From Caldifarciminota bacterium (GTDB taxonomy: Bacteria > Hydrothermota > Hydrothermia > LBFQ01 > DSFT01), in assembly GCA_025060695.1 (NCBI GenBank), contig JANXBH010000004.1, forward strand, positions 36,035 to 100,034: a stretch of 64,000 nt of DNA. The letters are read 5' to 3'. The notes under the pieces are model-generated. The model had not been told where the DNA came from. It saw only the letters and a list, made by a program, of their open reading frames with translations, and searched no databases. Each line of letters starts with the position of its first letter. Within the stretch, counting starts at the first letter, position 1. Below, piece by piece: positions 17,851-26,286 of this stretch. The position numbers and the translations under genes were made by a program.

Positions 17851-18828
17851 TTCAAAGAACAAGCCAAGTATAAATAGATAACCAAACTTCTTATTATGGT
17901 CAAACGCAAAGGCTACATACCAAAGCGGCCAAGCGCTTTCAGGATAATTTTCAGGTCTCTCAGATGGTTTCGGCTTAAGATAGACCAATAGAACTCTACT
18001 AAAGAACCAATATAAACCTAAAAGCGTGACTAACATCGTAAACTTGAAAAATCCAACCATCACCAGATAGACAACAAGAATATATTGAAGTAGCATTATT
18101 ATGATATTTATAATTCTCGCATTTTTCTCCCCTACTATTACAGGAAAAGTCCGAATACCCTTTGATTTATCCTCATGATATTTATCTATATGTTTTCCAA
18201 AGAGAACACTTGTAGCTCCAAGACTATATACAAAACTCATTAAAATAACACTTAAATTCCACTCATTTGCAACTACATAGTATCCACCACCAATCATCAA
18301 AGGTCCCCAAACTATCAAAACACTTGGCTCTCCAAGCCCAATATACTTTAAAGGATAAGTATAAAATAAAACAAAGAAAGAACCAATAAGAACAAGAATA
18401 AGAGCAACTATACCTTTTGTAATAATAAAGTAAAGTGCCACCGCTAATGCCAAAATACCAGTAATAACAACATACTTTAAAAATTCATCCTTTGACATTA
18501 AACCATGCTCCAAAACATGCGGTCCATACTTCGCCCTAAAGTAATTATCTTTATCTACTCCCTTAATATAATCAGTATAGTCATTTAACATATTATTCAA
18601 AGCATGTGCCAAAACTAAACCTATAGTCAACATTACCCAGTCCAAGAGATTGAACTTATTATTTAAATAAGCAAGAATAGCAACTATAATAGCTGGAATT
18701 ATTGTAATTACGAACACTGCAGATCTTGTAAGAACTAACCATTTAGATATAAAATCGAGCTTCTGCCACTCCTCTTTTTCTATTCTTGGTATTACTTTAA
18801 GCGCTTTTATCCAAAATGTTATGTTCAT
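17830..18828 (-). CDS. UbiA-family prenyltransferase (MenA-like)
   Basis: Membrane-embedded aromatic prenyltransferase family. 332 residues, about 8-9 membrane helices. First Asp motif NNMLNDYTDYIKGVD and second motif HIDKYHEDKSKGIRTFP match the Mg-diphosphate sites. The overall layout is closest to 1,4-dihydroxy-2-naphthoate prenyltransferases, so menaquinone synthesis is a reasonable guess, but no men genes are nearby. The start is set by a -10-like element 9 nt upstream. Single gene, divergent from the UDP-glucose dehydrogenase gene. Confidence 0.8.
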   Translation of the reverse strand: MNITFWIKALKVIPRIEKEEWQKLDFISKWLVLTRSAVFVITIIPAIIVAILAYLNNKFNLLDWVMLTIGLVLAHALNNMLNDYTDYIKGVDKDNYFRAKYGPHVLEHGLMSKDEFLKYVVITGILALAVALYFIITKGIVALILVLIGSFFVLFYTYPLKYIGLGEPSVLIVWGPLMIGGGYYVVANEWNLSVILMSFVYSLGATSVLFGKHIDKYHEDKSKGIRTFPVIVGEKNARIINIIIMLLQYILVVYLVMVGFFKFTMLVTLLGLYWFFSRVLLVYLKPKPSERPENYPESAWPLWYVAFAFDHNKKFGYLFILGLFFELLYKLF

Positions 18829-18837
18829 ATTAATGAA

Positions 18838-18843
18838 ATTTTA
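18838..18843 (-). promoter_or_regulatory. -10-like element of the UbiA-family gene
   Basis: TAAAAT on the minus strand, 9 nt before the ATG at 18828, in full CTTTAAAATTT context. Confidence 0.6.
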
Positions 18844-18874
18844 AAGTTAAAAAATTTTTCAAAATATAGAACTA

Positions 18875-18880
18875 TAAAAT
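18875..18880 (+). promoter_or_regulatory. -10-like element of the UDP-glucose dehydrogenase gene
   Basis: TATAAAAT context; TAAAAT ends 7 nt before the ATG at 18888. This favours that ATG over the in-frame GTG at 18885. Confidence 0.6.
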
Positions 18881-18887
18881 TTCAGTG

Positions 18888-20186
18888 ATGAAAATCGGAG
18901 TAATAGGTCTTGGATATGTAGGGCTTACAACAGCACTATCACTTGCAAAGCTTGGATTTAAGGTATATGGGAATGATAAGGATAAAGAGAAAATGGAAAA
19001 ATTAAAAAATGGTATTTGTCCCATATATGAACCGGGCTTGGATGAACTATTAGTTGAAATGAAAGAAAAAGGAAATATTGAGTTTATTGACAATATTTCA
19101 GAAACTATAAGAATTTCGGATGTAATTTTCATATGTGTTGGGACACCAACAAATGAAGATGGCTCACCTGATTTAAGCCAAGTAGAGGAAGTTAGTAGAA
19201 TAATTGCGGAAAATTTAAATGGATATAAACTGATAGTTGAAAAGTCAACAGTTCCCGTTCAAACCGCACAATGGATTAAAAGAACGATAAAGTTATATTC
19301 TCATGAAAATGCTCATTTTGATGTTGCAAGTAATCCAGAGTTTTTAAGAGAGGGGTCAGCTTTATATGACACCTTTAATCCTGACAGAATAGTAATCGGA
19401 GTAGAAAGTGAAAGAGCAAAGGAAATATTACTAAAAATATACGAGAAAATAAATGCACCAAAACTCATTGTAGATGTAAATACTGCAGAAATAATTAAAC
19501 ATGCATCAAATGCATTTTTAGCTATGAAAATATCGTTTATAAACATGGTTTCAGACTTATGCGAAAAAACAGGAGCGGATATTAAGAAGGTTGCGGAAGG
19601 TATAGGATATGATAGAAGAATAGGAAGAGAGTTTTTAAGTGCAGGAGTAGGATATGGGGGCTATTGTCTTCCAAAGGACATAAGAGCATTTTATTATATA
19701 GGAAAAATTCACAATTTGGACTTTTCTCTACTTGAATTAGTAGAAAGAATAAACAATTCAAGAATAGATAGACTAATGGAGAAATTGAAAAAAGCTCTTT
19801 GGCATCTAAAAAATAAGAAAATTGCAATATGGGGGCTATCTTTTAAGCCTAATACAGACGATATAAGAGAAGCACCAAGTATTAAGATTGTAAAAAGGTT
19901 AATAAATGAAGAAGCAATTATTAGTGCATATGACCCGAAAGCGATGGAAAACTTTAAAAAAATCTTTCAGAATATTCAATATGGCAAAGATAAATACGAA
20001 GTATTAAAAGATGCACACGCATTAGTTATATTAACTGAGTGGGATGAATTTAAAAGTATAGATATTCAAACCATTAAAAAACTGATGAGAACATATATTA
20101 TAGTAGATGGAAGAAATATATTTGATTGCGAAATATTTAGAGGTCAGAATATTGAATACTATCCAATTGGTAGAACTTGTATTTAA
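18888..20186 (+). CDS. UDP-glucose 6-dehydrogenase family protein
   Basis: NAD-dependent oxidation of a UDP-hexose (glucose, or N-acetylmannosamine in relatives) to the uronate for surface polysaccharide. 432 residues: N-terminal Rossmann GxGYVG (7-12), PIYEPGLDELL, the catalytic cysteine C260 in GYGGYCLPKD, and C-terminal IWGLSFKPNTDDIREAPS. The usual Ser and Phe flanking the cysteine are Tyr and Leu here. Lies between a divergent UbiA gene and rplT, which has its own promoter, so it is probably monocistronic. Confidence 0.9.
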   Translation: MKIGVIGLGYVGLTTALSLAKLGFKVYGNDKDKEKMEKLKNGICPIYEPGLDELLVEMKEKGNIEFIDNISETIRISDVIFICVGTPTNEDGSPDLSQVEEVSRIIAENLNGYKLIVEKSTVPVQTAQWIKRTIKLYSHENAHFDVASNPEFLREGSALYDTFNPDRIVIGVESERAKEILLKIYEKINAPKLIVDVNTAEIIKHASNAFLAMKISFINMVSDLCEKTGADIKKVAEGIGYDRRIGREFLSAGVGYGGYCLPKDIRAFYYIGKIHNLDFSLLELVERINNSRIDRLMEKLKKALWHLKNKKIAIWGLSFKPNTDDIREAPSIKIVKRLINEEAIISAYDPKAMENFKKIFQNIQYGKDKYEVLKDAHALVILTEWDEFKSIDIQTIKKLMRTYIIVDGRNIFDCEIFRGQNIEYYPIGRTCI

Positions 20187-20193
20187 TATACTT

Positions 20194-20199
20194 TAAAAT
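20194..20199 (+). promoter_or_regulatory. -10-like element of rplT-pheS
   Basis: TAAAAT ending 9 nt before the rplT ATG at 20209. Only 22 bp separate the ugd-like stop and rplT, so no L20 leader autoregulatory structure can fit upstream. Confidence 0.58.
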
Positions 20200-20208
20200 T
20201 CTCAAACT

Positions 20209-20565
20209 ATGCGAGTAAAAACCGGATTTGTAAGAAGAAGAAAGCATAAAAAAATTTTAAAATTAGCAAAAGGTTATTATTTGTCAAAATCAAAGGTTTT
20301 TAGAAGAGCAAACGAACAAGTAATCAGATCATTATATTATTCTTATATACATAGAAAAGAGAGAAAAAGAGACTTCAGAAAGCTGTGGATTATGAGAATA
20401 AATGCAGCAGTAAGAGAATTTGGTTTAAACTATTCAAGATTCATACATGCTCTTAGAAAATTAAATATAAATTTAAATAGAAAAGTTCTATCTGAAATGG
20501 CAATAAATGAACCAGAAGCCTTCAAGAAAATTGTAGAACAGGCAAAAATCGCAATAAATGCATAA
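20209..20565 (+). CDS. rplT: 50S ribosomal protein L20
   Basis: 118 residues, the standard size, beginning MRVKTGFVRRRKHKKILKLAKGY with the basic extension that threads 23S rRNA and a C-terminal globular part (LSEMAINEPEAFKKIVEQAK). Essential for early 50S assembly. Its usual upstream partners infC and rpmI are absent here. It overlaps pheS by 8 bp. Confidence 0.97.
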   Translation: MRVKTGFVRRRKHKKILKLAKGYYLSKSKVFRRANEQVIRSLYYSYIHRKERKRDFRKLWIMRINAAVREFGLNYSRFIHALRKLNINLNRKVLSEMAINEPEAFKKIVEQAKIAINA

Positions 20566-21529
20566 TTTAGATGAGATAAAATTAATTGCAATAGAAGAGT
20601 TAAAAAAAATCAAAACTATAGAAGAACTATATGAAATAAAGTCAAAGTACTTAGGTAAAGAAGGTATTATTACAAAACGGTTAAAAACTCTTAGGGATTT
20701 AAGTATAGAAGAGAGAAGAATCTTAGGGAGTAAACTAAATGAAATAAAGGAATTATTAGAAAACGAGTTTGAAATGAAAAAAGAAGAAATAGAAGAAGGA
20801 GGAGAAATTAAATACGATATTACTCTTGTCGGTTATAAGAGGGAATTTGGTAATATTCATCCAATAACAAGAGTATATAGAGAAATAGTTGATATTTTTA
20901 AAAGTATGGGCTTTAGTATTGAAGAAGGTCCAGAAGTAGAAAGTGATTGGTATAACTTTACAGCATTAAACATACCTAAATATCATCCCGCAAGAGACAT
21001 GCAAGATACTTTTTATTTAGAAAATGGAAAATTACTAAGAACACATACATCTCCAATTCAAATTAGAACTATGGAAAAGAAAAAACCACCAATTAGAATA
21101 GTTGCACCCGGAAGAGTTTTCAGAAGAGATGAAATAGATAGCACGCATTCTCCCGTTTTTCATCAACTTGAAGGTCTTTATGTAGATAAGTCAGTTTCAA
21201 TTTCAGACTTAAAAGGAACATTAGAAAGTTTTATATATAACTTATTTTCAAAAGATATAAAAATTAAATTTAGACCTTCATATTTCCCATTTACAGAACC
21301 AAGTTTAGAAGTTTTGATTTACAAAAATAATAGATGGCTTGAGATACTTGGGGCGGGCATAGTCCATCCAAAAGTTTTAGAAAATTGCAATATAGATAGT
21401 AAAGTATATAAAGGTTTTGCATTTGGACTTGGAATAGAAAGAATAGCTATGATAAAATACAATATTAATGATATTAGACTTTTCTATGAAAACGATATTA
21501 GGTTCTTAAAACAAATAAAAGGAGGTTAA
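20558..21529 (+). CDS. pheS: Phenylalanine-tRNA ligase alpha subunit
   Basis: Catalytic subunit of the class IIc alpha2-beta2 PheRS. 323 residues: N-terminal coiled coil (about 1-85), then the class II core with HPITRVYREI, GFSIEEGPEVESDWYNF, LRTHTSPIQIRTM (motif 2 region), FHQLEGLYVD and the motif 3 region GFAFGLGIERIAMI. The beta-subunit gene pheT does not follow, unlike the common pheST arrangement. Coupled to rplT by overlap. Confidence 0.96.
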   Translation: MHNLDEIKLIAIEELKKIKTIEELYEIKSKYLGKEGIITKRLKTLRDLSIEERRILGSKLNEIKELLENEFEMKKEEIEEGGEIKYDITLVGYKREFGNIHPITRVYREIVDIFKSMGFSIEEGPEVESDWYNFTALNIPKYHPARDMQDTFYLENGKLLRTHTSPIQIRTMEKKKPPIRIVAPGRVFRRDEIDSTHSPVFHQLEGLYVDKSVSISDLKGTLESFIYNLFSKDIKIKFRPSYFPFTEPSLEVLIYKNNRWLEILGAGIVHPKVLENCNIDSKVYKGFAFGLGIERIAMIKYNINDIRLFYENDIRFLKQIKGG

Positions 21530-21533
21530 AACT

Positions 21534-22673
21534 ATGAGAAAGCTGATACTACTTCTTAGTATAATCGTTCTTTCTTGTGCTCCACAAAAAGCAAAAATTA
21601 TGGTAGCACTTCCGTTAGAAGGGTCTGGATTATCATATGGTTTGGATGCAAGGGACGGTATAAATCTTGCAGTATTGAACTTAGGTGAAAAGAATATACA
21701 ATTTTCTTATTGTGATACTGAAGGAAATGCGGATAAATTCGTAGAATGTTATGAAAAAGCTAAGAAAGAAGGTGCTAATTTTGTAATTGGTCCAATACTT
21801 ACAAGAGAAATAAACGAAAAAGCAATAGAACTAATAAATAAATATAAAATCCCTGTAATTAGTCCCTCTATATCCACAGATGAAATATTCAATAAAAGTG
21901 AATACATATTTGCGGTAGCAGCATCAAACTCGATTATAGCCTCAAATTTAGCATTCGTCCTAAACTCAGCAAACATAAGGGAAGTTATAATTGTATTAGA
22001 CCCTAATAGCGAATATTCCAAAGATATAACTGAAAGAGAAAAAAAAGCTTTTGAGAAATTCAATATAAAAGTTGTAGATGAGGTTAACTTTAGAAACTCC
22101 AGAAGTGATCTAATAAACGACCTAAAGGCATCAATAGCAAAGTTTTCCAAACCTCAAGCAAAAAGAGGGAAAGAACAGGCAGAAATTAAAAATGCTATTA
22201 TTTTAAATATATATGCGGTGGATTTGGATAAAATTTTATTAGATATAAGGAACGAATTAAAATACACAGGAGTTTTAGCAGGTCCAGATGCTTGGGATGA
22301 AGTAAAAGAGAAAACCCAACCTATTTCTGGAGAAAACTTTTACATAGCTCATTTCTTTCCTTTAGAAAATCAAAAAACCACTGAATTTACCAAACAATAC
22401 GAGTCTCAATTCAAAAAATTACCCTCTTCTTGGTCCGCACTAAGTTATGACGCAATGAGCATGTTAATAAATGCCATTAGAGAAGCAAAAGCTGTTGAAA
22501 CACAAAGAATTATACTAAGAATGAAGTATCAAGATTATGAAGGACTAACAGGAAGAATAACCTATGGAGGAGATAATAGACCTGATAATAAATCTGTAGT
22601 TGTCATAAAATATAGTGGAGATACAAAGGGTTTTCTCAGAAGAACTAACGTCGCAGGTACTTACGCTCAATAG
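21534..22673 (+). CDS. LivK-like ABC transporter substrate-binding lipoprotein
   Basis: 379 residues of the type I periplasmic binding fold (branched-chain amino acid/amide family): KIMVALPLEGSGLSYGLDAR, FVIGPILTREINEKAIELIN, YKIPVISPSIS and SWSALSYDAMSMLINAIREA. The signal has R2 K3 and a lipobox Cys at residue 15 (VLSC). A strong AAAGGAGG Shine-Dalgarno 7 nt upstream marks it as an internal operon gene after pheS. No permease or ATPase gene is adjacent. A GC-rich hairpin spans its stop codon. Confidence 0.82.
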   Translation: MRKLILLLSIIVLSCAPQKAKIMVALPLEGSGLSYGLDARDGINLAVLNLGEKNIQFSYCDTEGNADKFVECYEKAKKEGANFVIGPILTREINEKAIELINKYKIPVISPSISTDEIFNKSEYIFAVAASNSIIASNLAFVLNSANIREVIIVLDPNSEYSKDITEREKKAFEKFNIKVVDEVNFRNSRSDLINDLKASIAKFSKPQAKRGKEQAEIKNAIILNIYAVDLDKILLDIRNELKYTGVLAGPDAWDEVKEKTQPISGENFYIAHFFPLENQKTTEFTKQYESQFKKLPSSWSALSYDAMSMLINAIREAKAVETQRIILRMKYQDYEGLTGRITYGGDNRPDNKSVVVIKYSGDTKGFLRRTNVAGTYAQ

Positions 22674-22688
22674 GGGCCTTGCCCCTAT
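22670..22688 (+). terminator. GC-rich hairpin at stop/start junction
   Basis: Perfect 8-bp inverted repeat ATAGGGGC / GCCCCTAT with a 3-nt loop. It contains the TAG stop of the LivK-like gene (22671-22673) and the first two bases of the next gene's ATG (22687). There is no T-tract after it, so it may be an attenuator or a start-codon-sequestering element rather than a classic terminator. Confidence 0.5.
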
Positions 22689-23460
22689 GGAAATAATTGG
22701 AAAACTTGAAGACGGTTCTGATAGAGTATTTTATAGAGTAAAAGTAAAAAATCAAACCTACATACTATTAAGAGAAAAAAAGAGGTATAGGTTTGAGAAC
22801 TATATAAAAATAAGCTCAATACTTTATCCATTTTCACCAAAAATATTCAGTATAAACGAAACTAATATGGAAATTCTGATGGAAGATTTAGGAGATTTGA
22901 GCTTATTTGAATATGTAAAAAAGTACAAGGATTACAAGATATACTTTAAAATAATTGATTTTCTAAAAGAAATACAAAACATAAACACAAAACTACCAGA
23001 ATTTGACCAAGAACATCTAATACACGAAATTAACTACTTCTTAGAATATAATCCCGAATATGAAACTTATCGTGATTTTCTATATGAAAATGCCAAATTA
23101 GTTTCAGAATTTGAAAAGTGTTTTATGCATAGAGATTTTCAATCAAGAAATATAGTTATAAAAGATGGTAAAATCAGAGTAATAGATTTTCAAAATGCAC
23201 ATATTGGACCAAAGTTATACGACTTAACGAGTTTACTTATGGACCCCTATGTAAACTTAGATTATAAGTCAATTAGAGAATATTTTAATTATTACAACGA
23301 TGAATATGAAAAATTTTTAAGAGTTTCTATACAAAGAACTGCACAGGTTTGTGCAGCGTATAAAAAACTATCAAAAACTAAAGAATTTTTTAAGCAGTTT
23401 ATTTCTATAGCTTTAGACAGATTCAAACATCTTATTAGTTTTTACTTTAAAATTTCATAG
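22687..23460 (+). CDS. Aminoglycoside-phosphotransferase-fold small-molecule kinase (probable sugar kinase)
   Basis: 257 residues counted from the ATG at 22687; an open frame extends upstream into the LivK gene but reads an unrelated sequence. Catalytic loop HRDFQSRN and metal motif DFQNAHIGPKLYDLTSLL are the APH/choline-kinase signatures. The gene directly before manC recalls the AmgK-MurU pairing, where an anomeric sugar kinase feeds a nucleotidyltransferase. By analogy it may make a hexose 1-phosphate for ManC, which is inference. Resistance to aminoglycosides is not implied. Confidence 0.75.
   Translation: MEIIGKLEDGSDRVFYRVKVKNQTYILLREKKRYRFENYIKISSILYPFSPKIFSINETNMEILMEDLGDLSLFEYVKKYKDYKIYFKIIDFLKEIQNINTKLPEFDQEHLIHEINYFLEYNPEYETYRDFLYENAKLVSEFEKCFMHRDFQSRNIVIKDGKIRVIDFQNAHIGPKLYDLTSLLMDPYVNLDYKSIREYFNYYNDEYEKFLRVSIQRTAQVCAAYKKLSKTKEFFKQFISIALDRFKHLISFYFKIS
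23448..23453 (+). promoter_or_regulatory. -10-like element of manC, inside the preceding coding sequence
   Basis: TAAAAT formed by the last codons of the upstream kinase gene, 8 nt before the TTG start at 23462, in perfect CTTTAAAATTT context. Confidence 0.5.
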
Positions 23461-23461
23461 T

Positions 23462-24475
23462 TTGAAAACTATATCCATTATATTAGCAGGGGGGAAAGGC
23501 GAAAGATTTTGGCCAATATCAAGAAGAAACAAACCAAAGCAACTTTTAGATATATTTACAGGAAAACCACTAATTTTAGAAGCATACGAAAGGGCAAAAA
23601 AAATTGGTGAAGTATTCATTATAACAACAAAGGATATAGAAGAACCTATAAGGGAATTAACAAATGATGATAATATAATTTCAGAGCCTACTACAAAAAA
23701 TACAGCACCTGCAATATATTATGCTATAAACGAAATAAAAAATTTACGGGATGAAGATATTATTGTTATTCAGACAGCAGACCATATTATTGGCAATATT
23801 CCTACCTTTATGAAAAATATAAACTTAGGAATTGAGGTGGCAAAAAAAGACTATATCGTTGTTTTTGGAATTGTTCCTAATAGACCTGAAACTGGTTTTG
23901 GATATATTGAGATAAGTGGAGAAGTTTATAAAAATGTCTATAAAGTAATAAAGTTCCACGAAAAACCTTCAATAGAAAAAGCAATGGAATATATAAGTAA
24001 AGGTAATTTTTATTGGAATTCTGGAATGTTTATATTTAAAAAATCAGTTATTTTAGATGCATATGAAACTTACGCAAAGGATATCGTATTGGCATATAGA
24101 AGGTCAAGAAATATTCAGGAATTCTACCATGTAGTAAATAATATATCTATTGACCATGCTATTATGGAAAAGGTTCGAAATTTAGCACTTATAAGAGCGG
24201 AATTTTATTGGGAAGATGCTGGTTCATATATTTCACTTGAGAGCTTATTTAAAAAGGATGAAAATGGAAATATAGTCATAGGGGATGCGGTTTTGATAGA
24301 TGTAAAAAACTGTATAATTATATCAAAGGATGGTATTTGTGCAGTTTATGGTATAGAAAACTCAATAATTGTAAAAACATTTGATAGCACATTAGTTATT
24401 CCAAAATCAAAGGCTCAGAATGTAAAAGAAATAGTAGAATTATTGAAGAAACTAAAATTAGATAAGTATTTATGA
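23462..24475 (+). CDS. manC: Mannose-1-phosphate guanylyltransferase
   Basis: Makes GDP-mannose from mannose 1-phosphate and GTP for glycans or compatible solutes. 337 residues, nucleotidyltransferase domain only: GGKGERFWPISRRNKPKQ (10-27), EPTTKNTAPAI, QTADHII, FHEKP and NFYWNSGMFIFK. The phosphomannose isomerase domain of long ManC proteins is missing. The start is TTG, the only canonical start near the conserved N-terminus, one base after the kinase stop. Overlaps kup by 4 bp. Confidence 0.92.
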   Translation: MKTISIILAGGKGERFWPISRRNKPKQLLDIFTGKPLILEAYERAKKIGEVFIITTKDIEEPIRELTNDDNIISEPTTKNTAPAIYYAINEIKNLRDEDIIVIQTADHIIGNIPTFMKNINLGIEVAKKDYIVVFGIVPNRPETGFGYIEISGEVYKNVYKVIKFHEKPSIEKAMEYISKGNFYWNSGMFIFKKSVILDAYETYAKDIVLAYRRSRNIQEFYHVVNNISIDHAIMEKVRNLALIRAEFYWEDAGSYISLESLFKKDENGNIVIGDAVLIDVKNCIIISKDGICAVYGIENSIIVKTFDSTLVIPKSKAQNVKEIVELLKKLKLDKYL

Positions 24476-26286
24476 AAAAATTTTTATCTGACATATACAA
24501 ACCTTTGGGCATAGTTTTCGGTGATATTGGTACAAGTCCAATATATACACTATCTTTAATAATTCTACTAATTGAAAATTCAAATAAGGAGAACATTTTT
24601 GGAATAATATCGTTGATATTTTGGTCAATGTTGGTAATGGTTTCTATACAGTATGCATTTCTTTCAATGCGCTTTAGCATAAGAGGAGAAGGGGGGAAAA
24701 TTATTTTATATGAGCATATTTCAAGAAGTATAAAGAATACGAAAGTTATTTTGACTTCAAAAATTTTGCTTTTTATAGGAATAGCATTTTTTATAGGAGA
24801 TGGCATTATCACACCATCTATAAGTATTCTTAGTGCAGTTGAAGGAATAAAAGTAATAAAAATATTTGAAAATATATCTCAAATGTTTATAGTAATAATT
24901 GCTATTTTTATAGCTTTTCTTCTATTTAGTATTCAAAAAGGAGGAGTTGATAAAATTTATCAACTTTTCAGCCCAATTATACTACTCTGGTTTTCCACAC
25001 TTTCTATATTGGGAATAATATACATACTAAAATATCCAGCTATTATACTTGCACTAAATCCAGTATATGGAATTGAATTTTTACTAAGTAATGGATTGAA
25101 AGGCTTTCTTGTCCTATCACTCGTTATTTTAGCAGTTACAGGAGGTGAAGCACTATATTCAGATATGGGACATCTTGGCAAAGAACCAATTAGAAATTCC
25201 TGGTTCTTTTTCGTATTCCCTTCACTTACTATAAACTATCTTGGTCAAGGAGCCTATGCTATAATAAATCCTACTTCTAAAAGCATTCTCTTCGAAATGG
25301 CAAATTCTATTTTTAATGAATTTTATTTTATTTTTCTAATAATTACCATATTGGCTACGATTATAGCATCTCAAGCAATGATTAGTGCTATGTTTTCTAT
25401 ATTTTTCCAGATGGGGAATATAGGCATATTTCCAAGAATAAGGTTTTTCCATACTTCAAGACATCTATATGGTCAAATATATTCTGGATTTATAAATTGG
25501 AGTTTGTTCCTTTGTATAATTTTAGTTCTTTTACTATTTCAAACAACCGAAAAAATAGGCCATGCTTATGGTCTTTCAGTATCAATGACTATGCTTATAA
25601 CAAGTATATTTCTTATAATTTTACACATACATAGAAATGAATTACTTTTAGCTTCACTTTCATTTTTAGTCTTTATCTTTGACTTAGCATTTGTTATTGC
25701 ATCTTTTTCTAAGGTTCTTGAAGGAGGGTATATTTCATTAATAGTTGCTATTTTTGTGCTATTTGTAATTATAAACTACATACAAGGACAAAAGCGAGTA
25801 TATGAAGCACTCGAGCCAATAGATTTTAAGGAGTTTGAAATATTATTCAATAATGCATATGAAAACTCAAATAAGATAAAAGGAACTGCTGTTTTTCTTG
25901 TCAGGGACTATAGAAAAGTCCCTCCATATGTAGTAAGTGTCATGTTCAACCAAGGTATAATATACGAGAGAAATGTCTTTTTATCTCTTGTAAAAAAAGA
26001 TGAACCTTTTGGTATTAAATATGGTTTTGAAAAAGAACTACTTGATGGTCTTGACTTGTTCAAAATAGAGTATGGATATATGGAATTTTTAGATGTTGAG
26101 AAGATATTAAATAATGCAGGTATAAACGAAAAAGTGATTTTCTATGGAGTAGAGGATATCATAACTAACAAGTGGTTTTATAAGATATTTTCTTTTATTA
26201 AAAGTATTTCTCCAAGTTTTGATAGATTCTATCACTTTCCTACAAATAAAATGCATGGTGTAATTAGCAGAGTTAATCTTGATTGA
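24472..26286 (+). CDS. kup: KUP/HAK/KT family potassium uptake protein
   Basis: Secondary (proton-coupled) K+ transporter of the inner membrane. 604 residues with the hallmark GIVFGDIGTSPIYTL at 13-27, about 12 membrane helices and a short hydrophilic C-terminal domain. The GDIGTSP block and SIRGEGG loop are well conserved. Coupled to manC by ATGA. Its 3' end overlaps the convergent McrB-like gene by 14 bp. Confidence 0.93.
   Translation: MKKFLSDIYKPLGIVFGDIGTSPIYTLSLIILLIENSNKENIFGIISLIFWSMLVMVSIQYAFLSMRFSIRGEGGKIILYEHISRSIKNTKVILTSKILLFIGIAFFIGDGIITPSISILSAVEGIKVIKIFENISQMFIVIIAIFIAFLLFSIQKGGVDKIYQLFSPIILLWFSTLSILGIIYILKYPAIILALNPVYGIEFLLSNGLKGFLVLSLVILAVTGGEALYSDMGHLGKEPIRNSWFFFVFPSLTINYLGQGAYAIINPTSKSILFEMANSIFNEFYFIFLIITILATIIASQAMISAMFSIFFQMGNIGIFPRIRFFHTSRHLYGQIYSGFINWSLFLCIILVLLLFQTTEKIGHAYGLSVSMTMLITSIFLIILHIHRNELLLASLSFLVFIFDLAFVIASFSKVLEGGYISLIVAIFVLFVIINYIQGQKRVYEALEPIDFKEFEILFNNAYENSNKIKGTAVFLVRDYRKVPPYVVSVMFNQGIIYERNVFLSLVKKDEPFGIKYGFEKELLDGLDLFKIEYGYMEFLDVEKILNNAGINEKVIFYGVEDIITNKWFYKIFSFIKSISPSFDRFYHFPTNKMHGVISRVNLD

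Noticed and set aside
22615-22686. Longer N-terminus for the sugar kinase overlapping the LivK-like gene
   Set aside because: The extension reads the end of the upstream gene and the hairpin out of frame; the ATG at 22687 starts the conserved kinase sequence.
22687-23460. Aminoglycoside resistance gene
   Set aside because: The APH fold is shared by many metabolic kinases, and the pairing with manC points to sugar metabolism.
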